A DNA stretch of 61,795 bases from Gammaproteobacteria bacterium. Lineage in GTDB: Bacteria; Pseudomonadota; Gammaproteobacteria; Steroidobacterales; JABDKV01. Position numbers and translations under genes: made by a program. Shown here piece by piece: positions 25,788 to 36,584 of this stretch. Numbering within the stretch: position 1 is the first letter of the stretch; each line of letters starts with the position of its first letter. A model generated the notes under the pieces. That model saw only the letters and a program-made list of their open reading frames with translations. It searched no databases and was not told where the DNA came from. The stretch spans positions 1-61,795 of the forward strand of contig JABDJB010000035.1 of assembly GCA_013003425.1 (NCBI GenBank). Reading direction: 5' to 3'.

Positions 25788-26461
25788 GAGGCCTCGTCCA
25801 GTTCCTGTGGTGCTTCAGCGAAGCTGATATCGGGGGGCGCATTGTAGCCCAGGTTGGCCAGCAGCCGCCGCGCAAGGTCGGTGCGCACCGTTTCGGGGTT
25901 GGCAGGACCACCGATCGCGGACAGCTGGGTTACCTCCAGGCCACGAAAGCCGCAGGGGTTGATGCGCAGGAATGGTTCGAGGTCCATGTCGATATTGAAG
26001 GCCAGCCCGTGGTAGCTGCAGTCACGGCGGATACGCAGCCCGATGCTCGCTATTTTTGCGTCATCGACGTAAACACCGGGTGCATCGGCGCGGGCAGCGG
26101 CGGCGCAGCCGTAACCAGCCAGCGTCTCGACGATCGATTGCTCCAGCGCCGTCACCAGCGCCCTCACGCCGAGATCGAGCCGCTTGAGGTTGATCAGCGG
26201 GTAGACGACGAGCTGGCCAGGGCCGTGGTAGGTAACCTGGCCGCCACGATCGATGTTTATCACCGGGATGTCGCCCGGCATCAGCACGTGCGAAGCGTCA
26301 GCATTCATGCCGAGCGTATAAACCGGACGATGCTGCAGGAACCAGATTTCATCGCGCGTGGCATCGTCACGTGACCGGTTGAACTGCTGCATCCGCCGCC
26401 AGACCGGCTCGTAGTCGCGCAGCCCGAGATCACGCAGCAGCGGCACCTGGATGGTATTCAC
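25784..26461 (-). CDS. lipB: Octanoyl-[acyl-carrier-protein]:protein octanoyltransferase
   Basis: 225 residues. LipB transfers octanoate from ACP to lipoyl domains, providing the LipA substrate. [17 protein letters not shown] at 72-88, Lys136 (DDAKIASIG) and catalytic Cys170 (RINPCGF) are intact. The start is GTG at 26461, overlapping the stop of the DUF493 gene as GTGA; no ATG lies near the conserved N-terminus. Confidence 0.97.
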   Translation of the reverse strand: MNTIQVPLLRDLGLRDYEPVWRRMQQFNRSRDDATRDEIWFLQHRPVYTLGMNADASHVLMPGDIPVINIDRGGQVTYHGPGQLVVYPLINLKRLDLGVRALVTALEQSIVETLAGYGCAAAARADAPGVYVDDAKIASIGLRIRRDCSYHGLAFNIDMDLEPFLRINPCGFRGLEVTQLSAIGGPANPETVRTDLARRLLANLGYNAPPDISFAEAPQELDEAS

Positions 26462-26715
26462 AGCGCAAACAGGACCAGCTCGGAGCCACTGAGTTCACGA
26501 TAAAGCCCGTCCAGCTGTTCCTGGCTGGTCGCGTTGATAGTGAAGCTGAGGGCAAGGTAATTGCTGTCCCGGCTGAGTCGTTGGCGTAATTCGAACTCGT
26601 CATCCGGCGTATGACGCCGGACAATTGCTTCGACCGTGGTGCGAAATGCATCGGTGTTGCGACCCATCACCTTGATGGGAAACCGGCACGGGAATTCGAG
26701 CAGGGATTCAGTCAT
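26458..26715 (-). CDS. ybeD: DUF493 (YbeD) family protein
   Basis: 85 residues, an ACT-like small domain with FPCRFPIKVMG at the start. It commonly lies between dacA and lipB; a regulatory role in lipoate or amino-acid metabolism has been proposed but not shown. The frame extends to 26892 inside dat; the ATG at 26715 matches family members and overlaps the dat stop by 8 bases. Confidence 0.93.
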   Translation of the reverse strand: MTESLLEFPCRFPIKVMGRNTDAFRTTVEAIVRRHTPDDEFELRQRLSRDSNYLALSFTINATSQEQLDGLYRELSGSELVLFAL

Positions 26716-27580
26716 GGGACTGGCGCTGTTTATGGTACTGATACAGCTTGTATGTTTGTGCAAAAACAGTTCCGGGGCGGCCATCGCCAACGGCGCGGTC
26801 GTCAAGGGTGGTAACCGGCAGCAGTTCCCGCAGTGAACTGCACAGCCAGACCTCGTCGGCATCGCGCAGCTGTTGACGCGTGACGGTGCCAAAGCGGGCC
26901 TTTAGCCCGGCATTGCTTGCCAGCTCGAGTATAAGGTCGCGCGTAGTTCCCGGAAGTATCTCTGCGCCATCCTCGGGCGTAACGATAGCGTCGCCGAACA
27001 CCGCGAACACGCTGCTGGCCGAACCTTCGGTGATGAAGTCGTCACGATACAGGATTGTCTCGGCTGCGCCGGCGTCCACGGCTTCCTGGCGCAGCAGCAC
27101 GTTGGCAAGCAGCGAAACCGATTTGATGTCGCAGCGGGCCCAGCGCGAGTCCGGTCGCGTCACGGCCTTTACACCGTTGCTGATCATGCCAGGATCCAGC
27201 TGCGGCAGCGGACTGCACATGGCAAGCACGGTGGGCGCCGTGTTGGCAGGGAAGGCGTGATCCCGGTAGTCAGGTGCGCCACGCGTTATCTGGATGTAGA
27301 CCGACACATCAGCAACGTCATTTTTTGCCACGATGCCGGTGATCAGCTCGTGCCAGCCGGCCGTGTCGAGCGGATCGTCGATGCGGATGGCAGCCAGACC
27401 GTTTTGTAACCGCGTAACATGACGCTGTGGCTCCAGCGGCTTGTGGTCAAAAACGGGAATGATTTCGTAGATTCCGTCGCCGTACAGAAAGCCGCGATCC
27501 AGCACGGACACCTTCGCGTCCTGCAGGCCGCAATAGCCGCCATTAAAATAAATTACGGGTAGCGGTCCGCGGGCAGTCAT
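26708..27580 (-). CDS. dat: D-amino-acid transaminase (class IV aminotransferase)
   Basis: 290 residues, PLP fold-type IV. D-alanine aminotransferases make D-glutamate and D-alanine for cell-wall precursors. VSVLDRGFLYGDGIYEIIP at 25-43 is the class signature, Lys153 (DIKSVSLLAN) is the PLP lysine, and ITEGSASSVF and LPGTTRD bind phosphate and cofactor. A branched-chain substrate cannot be excluded by eye, but the neighbour dacA supports a D-amino-acid role. The start overlaps the dacA stop (ATGA). Confidence 0.93.
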   Translation of the reverse strand: MTARGPLPVIYFNGGYCGLQDAKVSVLDRGFLYGDGIYEIIPVFDHKPLEPQRHVTRLQNGLAAIRIDDPLDTAGWHELITGIVAKNDVADVSVYIQITRGAPDYRDHAFPANTAPTVLAMCSPLPQLDPGMISNGVKAVTRPDSRWARCDIKSVSLLANVLLRQEAVDAGAAETILYRDDFITEGSASSVFAVFGDAIVTPEDGAEILPGTTRDLILELASNAGLKARFGTVTRQQLRDADEVWLCSSLRELLPVTTLDDRAVGDGRPGTVFAQTYKLYQYHKQRQSHD

Positions 27581-28704
27581 TCGAACCAGAGCATTACTTC
27601 ATCGATCGCGCGGCGGATCAGGCTGCCACTTTCGACCGGGGCCAGCGGAAACAAGGCCGCTTTGGTAATGAGCTCATCACCGAGACTCACACGCAGCTGG
27701 CCAACCTCGCTGTCGGCGGCAAGCGGCGCCATGATGATCGATTGCAGGTCCATTTCGGCACTCAGTGATTCGTAATGGCCGCGGGGTATAGTCACAAAAA
27801 TCTGTTCGCGCACGCCCAGTTCGACCTCGCGAGTGACACCCTTCCACACTTTTGCGGTTGTAATCGGTACCCCGGCTTCATAAAGCGAGTGGGTTTCGAA
27901 AAAACGAAAGCCGTAGTTGAGCAACGCCTGCGTCGCATCGGCGCGGGCCTTTTCGCTGCCGGTGCCCATGACAACGGCGACGAGGCGCGTGCCATCGCGT
28001 TCTGCGGACGCAACCAGGCAATAGCCGGCTGAATCGGTGTGCCCGGTCTTGACACCATCTACCGAATCGTCGCGCCACAGCAATGTATTGCGATTGTGCT
28101 GGGTAATGCCGTTGTAGGTGTATTCGCGTGCTGAGTACCAGCGATAGTATTCCGGGTATTCACGAATAATCGCTGCCGCAAGTATCGCGATATCGTGTGG
28201 CGTGGAAACGTGGCCGGGCGACGGCAGGCCGGTCGCGTTCGCAAAGGAGCTACTGTGCAGACCGAGCCTTTCGGCATACTGGTTCATCAGCTCGGCAAAG
28301 GTCTCTTCCGAGCCGGCAATGTGTTCAGCGAGAGCAATACTGGCATCGTTGCCCGACTGAATGATCATGCCCTGCAGTAATTCGCTGACCGCAACCCGTT
28401 TACGTTCTTCGATGAACATTCGTGAGCCCACCGCACGGTAGGCTTTGTTGCTCACTGTTACCTGTTCATCGAGTGCCAGCGTGCCGTTGGCGATTGCGCT
28501 GAATGCAATGTAGGCCGTCATCAGCTTGGTGATGCTGGCCGGCTCCAGCTGCTCGTCAGGGTTTTTGCTGGCGATCGCGTGGCCGCTGTTAAAGTCCATC
28601 AGGAAATACGCAGTGCCAGGCACCGGTGGCGGCGCCGGTACCGGTACATCGAAAGCTGATACGGGCTGCGCAATAAGGATCAGCAGCAATAAAGCGGTTC
28701 GCAT
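27577..28704 (-). CDS. dacA: D-alanyl-D-alanine carboxypeptidase (PBP5/6 type)
   Basis: 375 residues. It trims terminal D-Ala from peptidoglycan pentapeptides in the periplasm. A signal peptide (about 1-17) is followed by the active-site motifs SITK (Ser57, Lys60), SGN (117-119) and KTG (219-221), then the beta-rich PBP5 C-terminal domain and the terminal segment ending ...DEVMLWFE, which should form the membrane-anchoring amphipathic helix. It lies 38 bases after rlpA and overlaps dat. Confidence 0.97.
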   Translation of the reverse strand: MRTALLLLILIAQPVSAFDVPVPAPPPVPGTAYFLMDFNSGHAIASKNPDEQLEPASITKLMTAYIAFSAIANGTLALDEQVTVSNKAYRAVGSRMFIEERKRVAVSELLQGMIIQSGNDASIALAEHIAGSEETFAELMNQYAERLGLHSSSFANATGLPSPGHVSTPHDIAILAAAIIREYPEYYRWYSAREYTYNGITQHNRNTLLWRDDSVDGVKTGHTDSAGYCLVASAERDGTRLVAVVMGTGSEKARADATQALLNYGFRFFETHSLYEAGVPITTAKVWKGVTREVELGVREQIFVTIPRGHYESLSAEMDLQSIIMAPLAADSEVGQLRVSLGDELITKAALFPLAPVESGSLIRRAIDEVMLWFE

Positions 28705-28742
28705 AGTTGTTCCGAAAAAAAACTGTTCAGCCCGGAAGGGCG

Positions 28743-29687
28743 TTACTCGGTTACCAGGTGCGTGTCACTGATGCCGAGCGAATCCAGGCGGGCCATCAGG
28801 ACATCATATTCCACCACGCCGGTAACCGGGCCGATCTGGACACGATAAACCGGGATCTCCTGCATGTATCCGCTGTTCACGCGGACACCGGTCAGGCCTG
28901 CATTGTACAGGCTGGCCTGCAGCCGTTGCGCATTGGCGACATCACCGAAGGCACCGACCTGTACGTAAAGACTGGTGGCCATATCGCTCTTGCGCCGCGC
29001 AGGATCCTGCACGCCTGCGGGAGGACTCGTCACCGTCGCGGGAGGGTTTGTCACCGTAGCGGGCGGGCTCGTCACCTTCGCGGGAGGGTTTGTCACCGTA
29101 GCGGGCGGGCTCGTCACCGTCGCGGGAGGGTTTGTCACCGTAGCGGGAGGAGGTGCAGGCGCTGCGGGCCGCGATGCGGCGGTAATTACCGCTGCCTCGG
29201 CCGGCGGATCGATCATCTCGACCTCGACCAGGGTAGTGCCGGCATCGACCATGCCAAGCCGCAGAGCCGCGGCATACGACAAGTCGATGAGCCGGTTTTT
29301 TACAAACGGCCCACGATCATTGACCTTGACGACGATTTCGGTGCCGTTGCGCAAATTGGTGACCCGCACCCAGGTCGGTAGCGGCAAGGTCTTGTGTGCG
29401 GCGGTGTACTGATACATGTCGTAGCGCTCGCCGTTGGCGGTTTTTCTGCCGTGAAATTTTCCGCCGTACCAGGATGCGACGCCACGTTCGCGATAGCCGG
29501 TGGCGTCTGTAATCGGGAAGTAACGTTGGCCGAGTACTTCGTATGGCGCGGTTTTTGCCGCGTTGTTTCCGGCAGGCCGTCGCGCTTCAGGCTGCGCTTC
29601 GGGCTGCGGCGGTGGCAGTGTAATCGGTGCGCCTGCGCAGCTGGCAACCAGTGCAGCACAGGTAATCAGTAAAAGTCGCACCGTCAT
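28743..29687 (-). CDS. rlpA: Septal-ring lytic transglycosylase-like lipoprotein RlpA
   Basis: 314 residues. The lipobox ends at Cys17 (VASC). The double-psi beta-barrel domain (about 65-160) carries GVASWYGGKFHG and VKVNDRGPF, and a C-terminal SPOR domain (about 238-314) binds denuded glycan at division sites. Between them is a Pro/Thr/Val linker with seven-residue repeats (PPATVTN / PPATVTS) encoded by an exact 21-bp array. In Pseudomonas RlpA cleaves glycan strands lacking stem peptides. The start overlaps the mltB stop. Confidence 0.95.
   Translation of the reverse strand: MTVRLLLITCAALVASCAGAPITLPPPQPEAQPEARRPAGNNAAKTAPYEVLGQRYFPITDATGYRERGVASWYGGKFHGRKTANGERYDMYQYTAAHKTLPLPTWVRVTNLRNGTEIVVKVNDRGPFVKNRLIDLSYAAALRLGMVDAGTTLVEVEMIDPPAEAAVITAASRPAAPAPPPATVTNPPATVTSPPATVTNPPAKVTSPPATVTNPPATVTSPPAGVQDPARRKSDMATSLYVQVGAFGDVANAQRLQASLYNAGLTGVRVNSGYMQEIPVYRVQIGPVTGVVEYDVLMARLDSLGISDTHLVTE
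29022..29153 (-). repeat. 21-bp tandem repeat in the RlpA linker
   Basis: Six copies, with the shared GTCACC beginning at 29029, 29050, 29071, 29092, 29113 and 29134 on the plus strand, exactly 21 bp apart. Alternate copies differ in fixed ways, giving a 42-bp higher-order period. The unit length keeps the reading frame, so copy number could vary without breaking the gene. Confidence 0.92.
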
Positions 29688-30655
29688 TGCGTGTTAACCC
29701 GCATGCTGATTTCGGTGCTGAGATCACGAACCGCCATTGCGTACATAGTGCTGCGGTTGTAGCGCGTTATTACATAGAAGTTGTTGTATCCAACCCAGCG
29801 TTCGCGACCGTTTTCCTGCTCAAGCTCGAACATCAGTACCGGCATATCGTCATTAATTGCATAGCGTAAGGGAATGTCAGCCGCGCGCAGGTCGCCCGCG
29901 CGGTGAATAAGTTCAATCTTGTCGCCAAGAAATTGTGCGGCTTCAGCTTCGCCTGCTGCAACCTGTTCGGCGACCGGCTCGTTTCTGCGCCAGCCGAATT
30001 CATGCAGGTAGTTTGCAACACTGCCGATAACGTCGCGCCAGTCCTGCCACAGGTCGACCCGGCCGTCGCCGCTGCCGTCAACTGCATAGCGGCGGTAGCT
30101 GCTGGATATAAACTGCGGTGCGCCCATTGCGCCGGCATACGAACCTTGCGCCTGCAGCGGGTCGATCGCGTGTTCCCGGGTCAGTAGCAGAAACTGTTCG
30201 AGTTCGCTGCGAAAAAACTCGCTGCGTGGCGGGTAGGCAAAGGCCAGGGTAGCCAGCGCATCCAGGACGCGGTAGCCGCCCGAACGGTTGCCATAGTGTG
30301 TCTCTATACCCAGTATGGCCACGATGACGCCGGCGGGCACGCCACAGTCCGCGGCTACCTGTTCGAGGATTTCGCGATGCTCGCGCCAGAAGGCCACGCC
30401 GTCACTGATGCGGCGTTCATTAATAAACAGCCGGCGATATTCGTGCCACGGTTTAGCCTTCTCGGCCGGGCGGCTGATGGCATCGAGTATTGACTGCTTG
30501 CGTTGCGCCGCAGACACGATGTCCCGCACCCAGCCCGCATCGAGGTCGTGGCGATCCGCCACGGTGGTCACGAAGGAATCAATCTGCGGGGTATCAAAAG
30601 CAACGGACGCTGCGGGCAACAGCATGAAAGCCAGGCAGCACAGGGCGGTTTTCAC
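29684..30655 (-). CDS. mltB: Lytic murein transglycosylase B family
   Basis: 323 residues. MltB-type enzymes cleave the MurNAc-GlcNAc bond to form anhydro ends. Catalytic Glu118 lies in ILGIETHYGNRSGGYRV; GAMGAPQFISSSYRRYAVDG and LWQDWRDVIGSVANYL are family blocks. The N-terminus is a signal peptide (ASVAF) without a clear lipobox, so it may be soluble in the periplasm. The start is GTG at 30655, overlapping the rodA stop as GTGA. Confidence 0.95.
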   Translation of the reverse strand: MKTALCCLAFMLLPAASVAFDTPQIDSFVTTVADRHDLDAGWVRDIVSAAQRKQSILDAISRPAEKAKPWHEYRRLFINERRISDGVAFWREHREILEQVAADCGVPAGVIVAILGIETHYGNRSGGYRVLDALATLAFAYPPRSEFFRSELEQFLLLTREHAIDPLQAQGSYAGAMGAPQFISSSYRRYAVDGSGDGRVDLWQDWRDVIGSVANYLHEFGWRRNEPVAEQVAAGEAEAAQFLGDKIELIHRAGDLRAADIPLRYAINDDMPVLMFELEQENGRERWVGYNNFYVITRYNRSTMYAMAVRDLSTEISMRVNTQ

Positions 30656-31788
30656 GTCGATAGCAGTTTCCGATTGGTCTGGATAGACATGAGGATACCG
30701 AAACCGGCCATCAGGGTCACCATGGACGTGCCGCCATAGCTGACCAGTGGCAGCGGCACACCAACGACCGGTAACAGACCCGTTACCATGCCGGTGTTGA
30801 CGAATACGTATACGAAGAAGGTCAGGCTGATCGCGCCGGCCAGCAAACGTGAAAAAGTGTTTGGTGCCTGGGCAGCTATCAGCAGGCCTCTGCCGATAAT
30901 GAACACGTAGATCAACATCAGCACCAGGATACCGAGCAGCCCGAATTCCTCACCGAGGACCGCGAAGATAAAGTCGGTTGATCGTTCCGGCAGGAACTCG
31001 AGCTGGGCCTGGGTGCCGTTGTTCCAGCCTTTGCCAAAGATACCGCCTGATCCGATGGCGATATTCGACTGGATAATGTGGTAGCCGGCGCCGAGCGGGT
31101 CGCTTTCCGGGTTGAGAAAGGTCAGCACCCGCTGCTTCTGGTAGTCCTGCATGAACGCCCACAGCACGGGACCGCTGGCAAGAGCGGTCGCGCCGGCAAT
31201 CAGGATCAGCCCCAGCGGCAAACCGGACAGCAGCACGACAATAATGCCGGACGCGGCGATCAGCAGTGCGGTACCGAGGTCAGGCTGCATACCTATCAGC
31301 ACCGTCGGAACGCCCACCAGGATTGCCACTGCCAGCAACGGCCCAAGGGACGGCGGCAGCGGACGATGGTGCAGGTACCAGGCCCCTGCCATTGGCAGCG
31401 CAAATTTCATTATTTCTGACGGCTGGAAGCGTATTACGCCCACGTCCAGCCAGCGCTGCGCTCCTTTTCCTATATCACCGCCTACCAATACCGCGAACAG
31501 CAGCAACAGCGCGAGCAGATAGATCCACGGTGCCCACAACCGCAGGAAATGTGGCGAGATCTGTGCAACCAGGAACAGAGCCAGCAGTGAAATGCCAAAA
31601 CGCACCGCCTGCTTGATAACGATTGCTGAATCCTGGCCGGAAGCGCTGTACAGCACAAACATCCCGATGATCGCAACGGCGATCAATGCCGCGAGCAATG
31701 GACCGTCAAGGTGCATTTGCCGCAATGTGCGGCCGACGATGCCAAGCGGGCGCGCATCCCTGAAGCTTTCGGCCTCGGCAAAAATCAT
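30652..31788 (-). CDS. rodA: Peptidoglycan glycosyltransferase RodA (SEDS family)
   Basis: 378 residues, about ten membrane spans. RodA polymerises glycan strands during elongation with PBP2. SEDS blocks are visible: GAQRWLDVGVIRFQPSEIMK, LLIGMQPDLGTA and FGLLGILVLM, ending in VPLPLVSYGGTSM. It overlaps mrdA upstream and mltB downstream by ATGA/GTGA junctions, so expression should be tightly coupled. Confidence 0.97.
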   Translation of the reverse strand: MIFAEAESFRDARPLGIVGRTLRQMHLDGPLLAALIAVAIIGMFVLYSASGQDSAIVIKQAVRFGISLLALFLVAQISPHFLRLWAPWIYLLALLLLFAVLVGGDIGKGAQRWLDVGVIRFQPSEIMKFALPMAGAWYLHHRPLPPSLGPLLAVAILVGVPTVLIGMQPDLGTALLIAASGIIVVLLSGLPLGLILIAGATALASGPVLWAFMQDYQKQRVLTFLNPESDPLGAGYHIIQSNIAIGSGGIFGKGWNNGTQAQLEFLPERSTDFIFAVLGEEFGLLGILVLMLIYVFIIGRGLLIAAQAPNTFSRLLAGAISLTFFVYVFVNTGMVTGLLPVVGVPLPLVSYGGTSMVTLMAGFGILMSIQTNRKLLST

Positions 31789-33680
31789 GGCTGCGGCACC
31801 GCCCGGTCGGCAACTACACCGGCGCTGCCAATCATCCAGGCATCGAGCATTGCGCGTGCCGCAGGCGCAGCTGCCGAGGCCCCGCTGCCGGCATTTTCAA
31901 TCACCACCGCCAGGGCAATCTGCGGCTCATCAATTGGCGCGAATGCTATAAACAGGGCGTGATGACGCAGGCGTTCGTCGACCAGTTCTTCATCGTATTC
32001 ATCATCCTGGGCGATCGTGAATACCTGTGCGGTACCGGTTTTGCCAGCAATGCGATAGCCAAGGCCGGGGCTTATGGCCATTGCGGTTCCATGTTCGCCG
32101 TGCACAACATCGGTCATGCCGGCAATTACGGTTGCCCAGTGCCTGGCGTTCGTTACCGGAACCGGCTCAAGTTGTCGCGGCGCTTTTTCGATCAGTTCTC
32201 CGGTCAGCGGGTCACGTACCGCCCTGATGAGGTGTGGCTGGTAGCGCTTTCCACGTGCCGCGATGACTGCCGTCGCCTGCGCCAGCTGCAGCGGCGTTGT
32301 CAGCATGAAGCCCTGACCGATACCGGTTATCAGCGTCTCGCCGGGAAACCACACCTGTTCACTGCGTTCGCTGAACGCGGTTCGTTTCCACTGGCGCGAT
32401 GGCATGAGACCGCTTTTCTCGCCGCGGATATCAATGCCTGTCGGCTGGCCAATGCCGAAGTAGCTCATGAACTCATGCATGCGGTCGATTCCAAGCTCGA
32501 GCGCAAGCTCATAAAAATAGACATCACATGATTGTTCGATTGCAGAATTGAGATTTATTTCGCCGTGACCCTCTTTTTTCCAGTCACGGTAACGATGATC
32601 GTCACCGGGCAGCATGAAATAGCCAGGGCAAATCAGTTCATCATGAGTACTGCGTATCGAGTAGTGCAGTGCGGCCAGCGCCAGAATTGGCTTTATTGTG
32701 GAGCCCGGTGGGTAGTGGCCGCGCAATGCGCGATTGAACAGCGGTTTGTCCGGGTCGCCGGACAGACGGTCGAACTGCGCACGTGTCAGGCCCTCGCCAA
32801 ACAGGTTGGGGTCGTAGCCGGGCGAACTGACCAGCGCCAGGATGCCGCCGCTGCCGGGGTCGATCGCGACGGCTGCGCCCCGCGAACCTGCCAGGGCCTG
32901 CTCTGCCGCGCGCTGCAGGGTGGCATCGAGTGTAAGGATAATGTCGTGACCCGGGTCCGGTGTGGCGCCGGGTAACGCCTGCAATGCGCGACCCTGGGCG
33001 TTGACGATGACCTGCTGGTGGCCAACGGTGCCGTGCAGCGTTGGCTCAAAGGCCTGCTCGACGCCCACTTTGCCGATATGCGTGGTGCCGGCGTAGTCAT
33101 TGTTGTCGACCCGGCGCAGGTCATCCGGGTCGATGGCGCCAACGTAGCCAACCGCATGCACGGCCAGCGTGTCGGCCGGGTAGTGGCGCGCCAGCCGGGC
33201 GCGAATATCGACGCCGGGAAAATGTGGCCGTTGCACGGCGAAGCGTGCCACCTCGTCATCGGCGAGCCGGTAACGTAAGGGCACGGCTTCGAAACGCCGC
33301 CGCTTTCTGATCTGGTTGCGAATGTCGGGCATATCTTCGGCGGCGATCAGCTGTTGCAGTTGCAGTGCTTCGATAGTGGCTTCGGGGTCGCCGGCCTGTT
33401 CCGGTATCAATTCGAGCTGGTAAGCGGGCAGGTTTTCTGCCAGCAGGATGCCGTTGCGATCGAATATCAGCCCGCGCGTTGGCGGTACCGGCTCGATACG
33501 TATCCTGTTGCCGTGCGACAACTCACGATAGTGATCAAAGTTAATGACCTGCAGAAATATGAGACGCACCAGAAGCAGTGCGATAAGCAACAAACCGACA
33601 ACGCCGGCAACCATCAAACGGGTACTGAAAATGCGCTGTTCGCGCCAGTGATCTTTCAGTTGTCCGGCTCGCAATGCCAT
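31785..33680 (-). CDS. mrdA: Penicillin-binding protein 2 (elongation transpeptidase)
   Basis: 631 residues. A single N-terminal membrane anchor (about 20-46) precedes the dimerisation (pedestal) domain and transpeptidase domain. Active-site motifs are STIK (Ser327, Lys330), SCD (384-386) and KTG (547-549). The SCD in place of SxN is normal for PBP2. It works with RodA, encoded next, and MreC, encoded upstream. Confidence 0.97.
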   Translation of the reverse strand: MALRAGQLKDHWREQRIFSTRLMVAGVVGLLLIALLLVRLIFLQVINFDHYRELSHGNRIRIEPVPPTRGLIFDRNGILLAENLPAYQLELIPEQAGDPEATIEALQLQQLIAAEDMPDIRNQIRKRRRFEAVPLRYRLADDEVARFAVQRPHFPGVDIRARLARHYPADTLAVHAVGYVGAIDPDDLRRVDNNDYAGTTHIGKVGVEQAFEPTLHGTVGHQQVIVNAQGRALQALPGATPDPGHDIILTLDATLQRAAEQALAGSRGAAVAIDPGSGGILALVSSPGYDPNLFGEGLTRAQFDRLSGDPDKPLFNRALRGHYPPGSTIKPILALAALHYSIRSTHDELICPGYFMLPGDDHRYRDWKKEGHGEINLNSAIEQSCDVYFYELALELGIDRMHEFMSYFGIGQPTGIDIRGEKSGLMPSRQWKRTAFSERSEQVWFPGETLITGIGQGFMLTTPLQLAQATAVIAARGKRYQPHLIRAVRDPLTGELIEKAPRQLEPVPVTNARHWATVIAGMTDVVHGEHGTAMAISPGLGYRIAGKTGTAQVFTIAQDDEYDEELVDERLRHHALFIAFAPIDEPQIALAVVIENAGSGASAAAPAARAMLDAWMIGSAGVVADRAVPQP

Positions 33681-33682
33681 CG

Positions 33683-34177
33683 TTATACCGTCCGTGAGGT
33701 GTCACGCGCCTGGCGAATGCGGTGCAGTGCAGAGCTGACCAGCGGCCAGAATGCCGCGCTGCCGGGCACACTGAGCCAGCGCCGCCAGTCACTGCCAGGC
33801 TCGCCGGTCACACCGTCTACCCAGAACAGCAGGAATTCGTAAAGCGCCACCAGCATGAATACGGTCGCCGTCTGCTGGGCGATTGGAAATACCCGCACTC
33901 TCAGATGCAACTGCATCGACAAAAACGCCACTACGGTCAGCGCAAGTGCATGCTGGCCCAGCAAGACGCCGCGCAGCGTATCGAGCATCAGGCCAACCAG
34001 CCAGGCAGCGAGCAGACCGACCCGCTGCGGCTCGTACATCAGCCAGTAGATCACTACCAGCGCCAGCCACGAGGGGCGCCAGGGCTGTGCCCATCCCGGA
34101 AGCGGCACCAGGGTAAGAACCAGTCCCGCAAGTATCGACAGCAACAGCGCAGGCCACAGGCGGTCCGGGTTGCTCAT
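33683..34177 (-). CDS. mreD: Rod shape-determining protein MreD
   Basis: 164 residues with about five membrane spans, matching MreD length and hydrophobicity (WLMYEPQRVGLLAAWLVGLMLDTLRGVLLGQHAL). It is a membrane component of the elongasome between mreC and mrdA. The start overlaps the mreC stop; mrdA follows after 2 bases. Confidence 0.93.
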   Translation of the reverse strand: MSNPDRLWPALLLSILAGLVLTLVPLPGWAQPWRPSWLALVVIYWLMYEPQRVGLLAAWLVGLMLDTLRGVLLGQHALALTVVAFLSMQLHLRVRVFPIAQQTATVFMLVALYEFLLFWVDGVTGEPGSDWRRWLSVPGSAAFWPLVSSALHRIRQARDTSRTV

Positions 34178-35058
34178 CGTTCCGCCGCCTCACGTGCGTC
34201 CGGCGTGGGCACTTCGGTGGTTGACCAGACCAGTAATACCTCGCGATTGCGATTCAGGGCTGCCGCCGGTTGTGCACGCACCGTAGCAAACGGGCTGGCG
34301 GGGTCTCGCGTGATTGAGGAAATTGTTGCAACCGGGTAGCCGGGTGGAAAGTTGCCGCCCAACCCCGACGAGACCAGCAGATCGCCAACCTCAACGTCTG
34401 CATTGTTTGGCAGAAACGGCAGGCTCAGCGAAGCCGGGTCACCGGTACCAACGGCGATTGTGCGCAGTCCGTTGCGATTGATCTGCACTGGTACAGCATG
34501 GCTGGCGTCGCTTATCAGTATCGCTTCTGAACTTACCGGGCTGGTGTGCGTGATCTGACCGACAATTCCGTTTGCGTCGAGCAATGGTTGGCCGCGATAC
34601 GCGCCATGCACCGTGCCCTTGTTGATGACAATATGTTGGCGCAGCGGGTCGAGATCGACCGCCATAATCTCGCTCACCAGCACGCGGTCTGCAACGCGGG
34701 CCGAGGATTCCATCAGTGCCCGCAGTCGGCGATTTTCTGCGAGTAATGACTCGAGTCGTTGCAGGCGCGCCGCGTTTTCGAGGCTGTCGGTCCGCAGTCG
34801 TTCATTTTCGGAAAGCAGCTGTCGCCTCAAGGTAAAACTCTCGCCGACCCAGTTGATGGCTACAAACGGCAGGTCAACGGCAACCCGCACCGGATGCAGC
34901 ATCAGCGAAAGCGAGCTGCGTATGGCGTCGAGATGGCCGGCGCGAAAGTCCAGCATCATGAAAACGATTGCCAGCAGCACCAGCAGGCCGCAGCGGACTG
35001 CCGGCGATGGCCCGCGCAGGAACAGCGGTTTGATTTCTGTTTTTCTGAGATCGATCAC
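34174..35058 (-). CDS. mreC: Rod shape-determining protein MreC
   Basis: 294 residues. One N-terminal membrane helix (CGLLVLLAIVFMMLDF), a coiled-coil segment (about 75-118) and the beta-rich periplasmic domain with GTVHGAYRGQPLLDANGIVGQ and DLLVSSGLGGNFPPGYPV. MreC binds and activates PBP2. It lies 66 bases after mreB, the only larger gap in this part of the chain. Confidence 0.96.
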   Translation of the reverse strand: MIDLRKTEIKPLFLRGPSPAVRCGLLVLLAIVFMMLDFRAGHLDAIRSSLSLMLHPVRVAVDLPFVAINWVGESFTLRRQLLSENERLRTDSLENAARLQRLESLLAENRRLRALMESSARVADRVLVSEIMAVDLDPLRQHIVINKGTVHGAYRGQPLLDANGIVGQITHTSPVSSEAILISDASHAVPVQINRNGLRTIAVGTGDPASLSLPFLPNNADVEVGDLLVSSGLGGNFPPGYPVATISSITRDPASPFATVRAQPAAALNRNREVLLVWSTTEVPTPDAREAAER

Positions 35059-35124
35059 TGCCGGCGTTCACCGCTGCTTGCTGCGGCGAACATATTACAC
35101 TGTAACGGCTTGATTGGTGGCGAA

Positions 35125-36267
<1,143 letters not shown>

Positions 36268-36292
36268 TCAGGGTTTTCAGGGGACATTCACG

Positions 36293-36580
36293 ATGTCGCT
36301 CACACGCGAGGATGTCGAAAAAATTGCATGGCTGGCACGGCTCGAAATCGCTGATGACGAGATGTCGGGATTTGTTACGACGCTGTCCAACATCATCGAG
36401 TTTGTCGAGCAGCTGTCTGCCGCACCCACGGATGACGTGATCCCGATGGCGCACCCGCTGGACATGAGCCAGCGGTTGCGCGCCGATGAGGTGACAGAGA
36501 CTGACGAGCGCGACCGCTTCCAGGGCAACGCTCCGGCCGTAGAGGCCGGCCTGTACCTGGTGCCGCGTGTAATCGAGTAA
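36293..36580 (+). CDS. gatC: Asp-tRNA(Asn)/Glu-tRNA(Gln) amidotransferase subunit C
   Basis: 95 residues, normal length. GatC is the small scaffold that wraps around GatA and Gat[14 protein letters not shown] and [13 protein letters not shown] near the start and [12 protein letters not shown] are family blocks. The ATG at 36293 has AGGGGA upstream; longer frames include the promoter. gatA starts 4 bases after it. Confidence 0.96.
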   Translation: MSLTREDVEKIAWLARLEIADDEMSGFVTTLSNIIEFVEQLSAAPTDDVIPMAHPLDMSQRLRADEVTETDERDRFQGNAPAVEAGLYLVPRVIE

Positions 36581-36584
36581 TCTG

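Noticed and set aside
29684-30655. Calling MltB a lipoprotein
   Set aside because: The early cysteines (CCLAFM) lie at the start of the signal peptide, not at a lipobox cleavage position.
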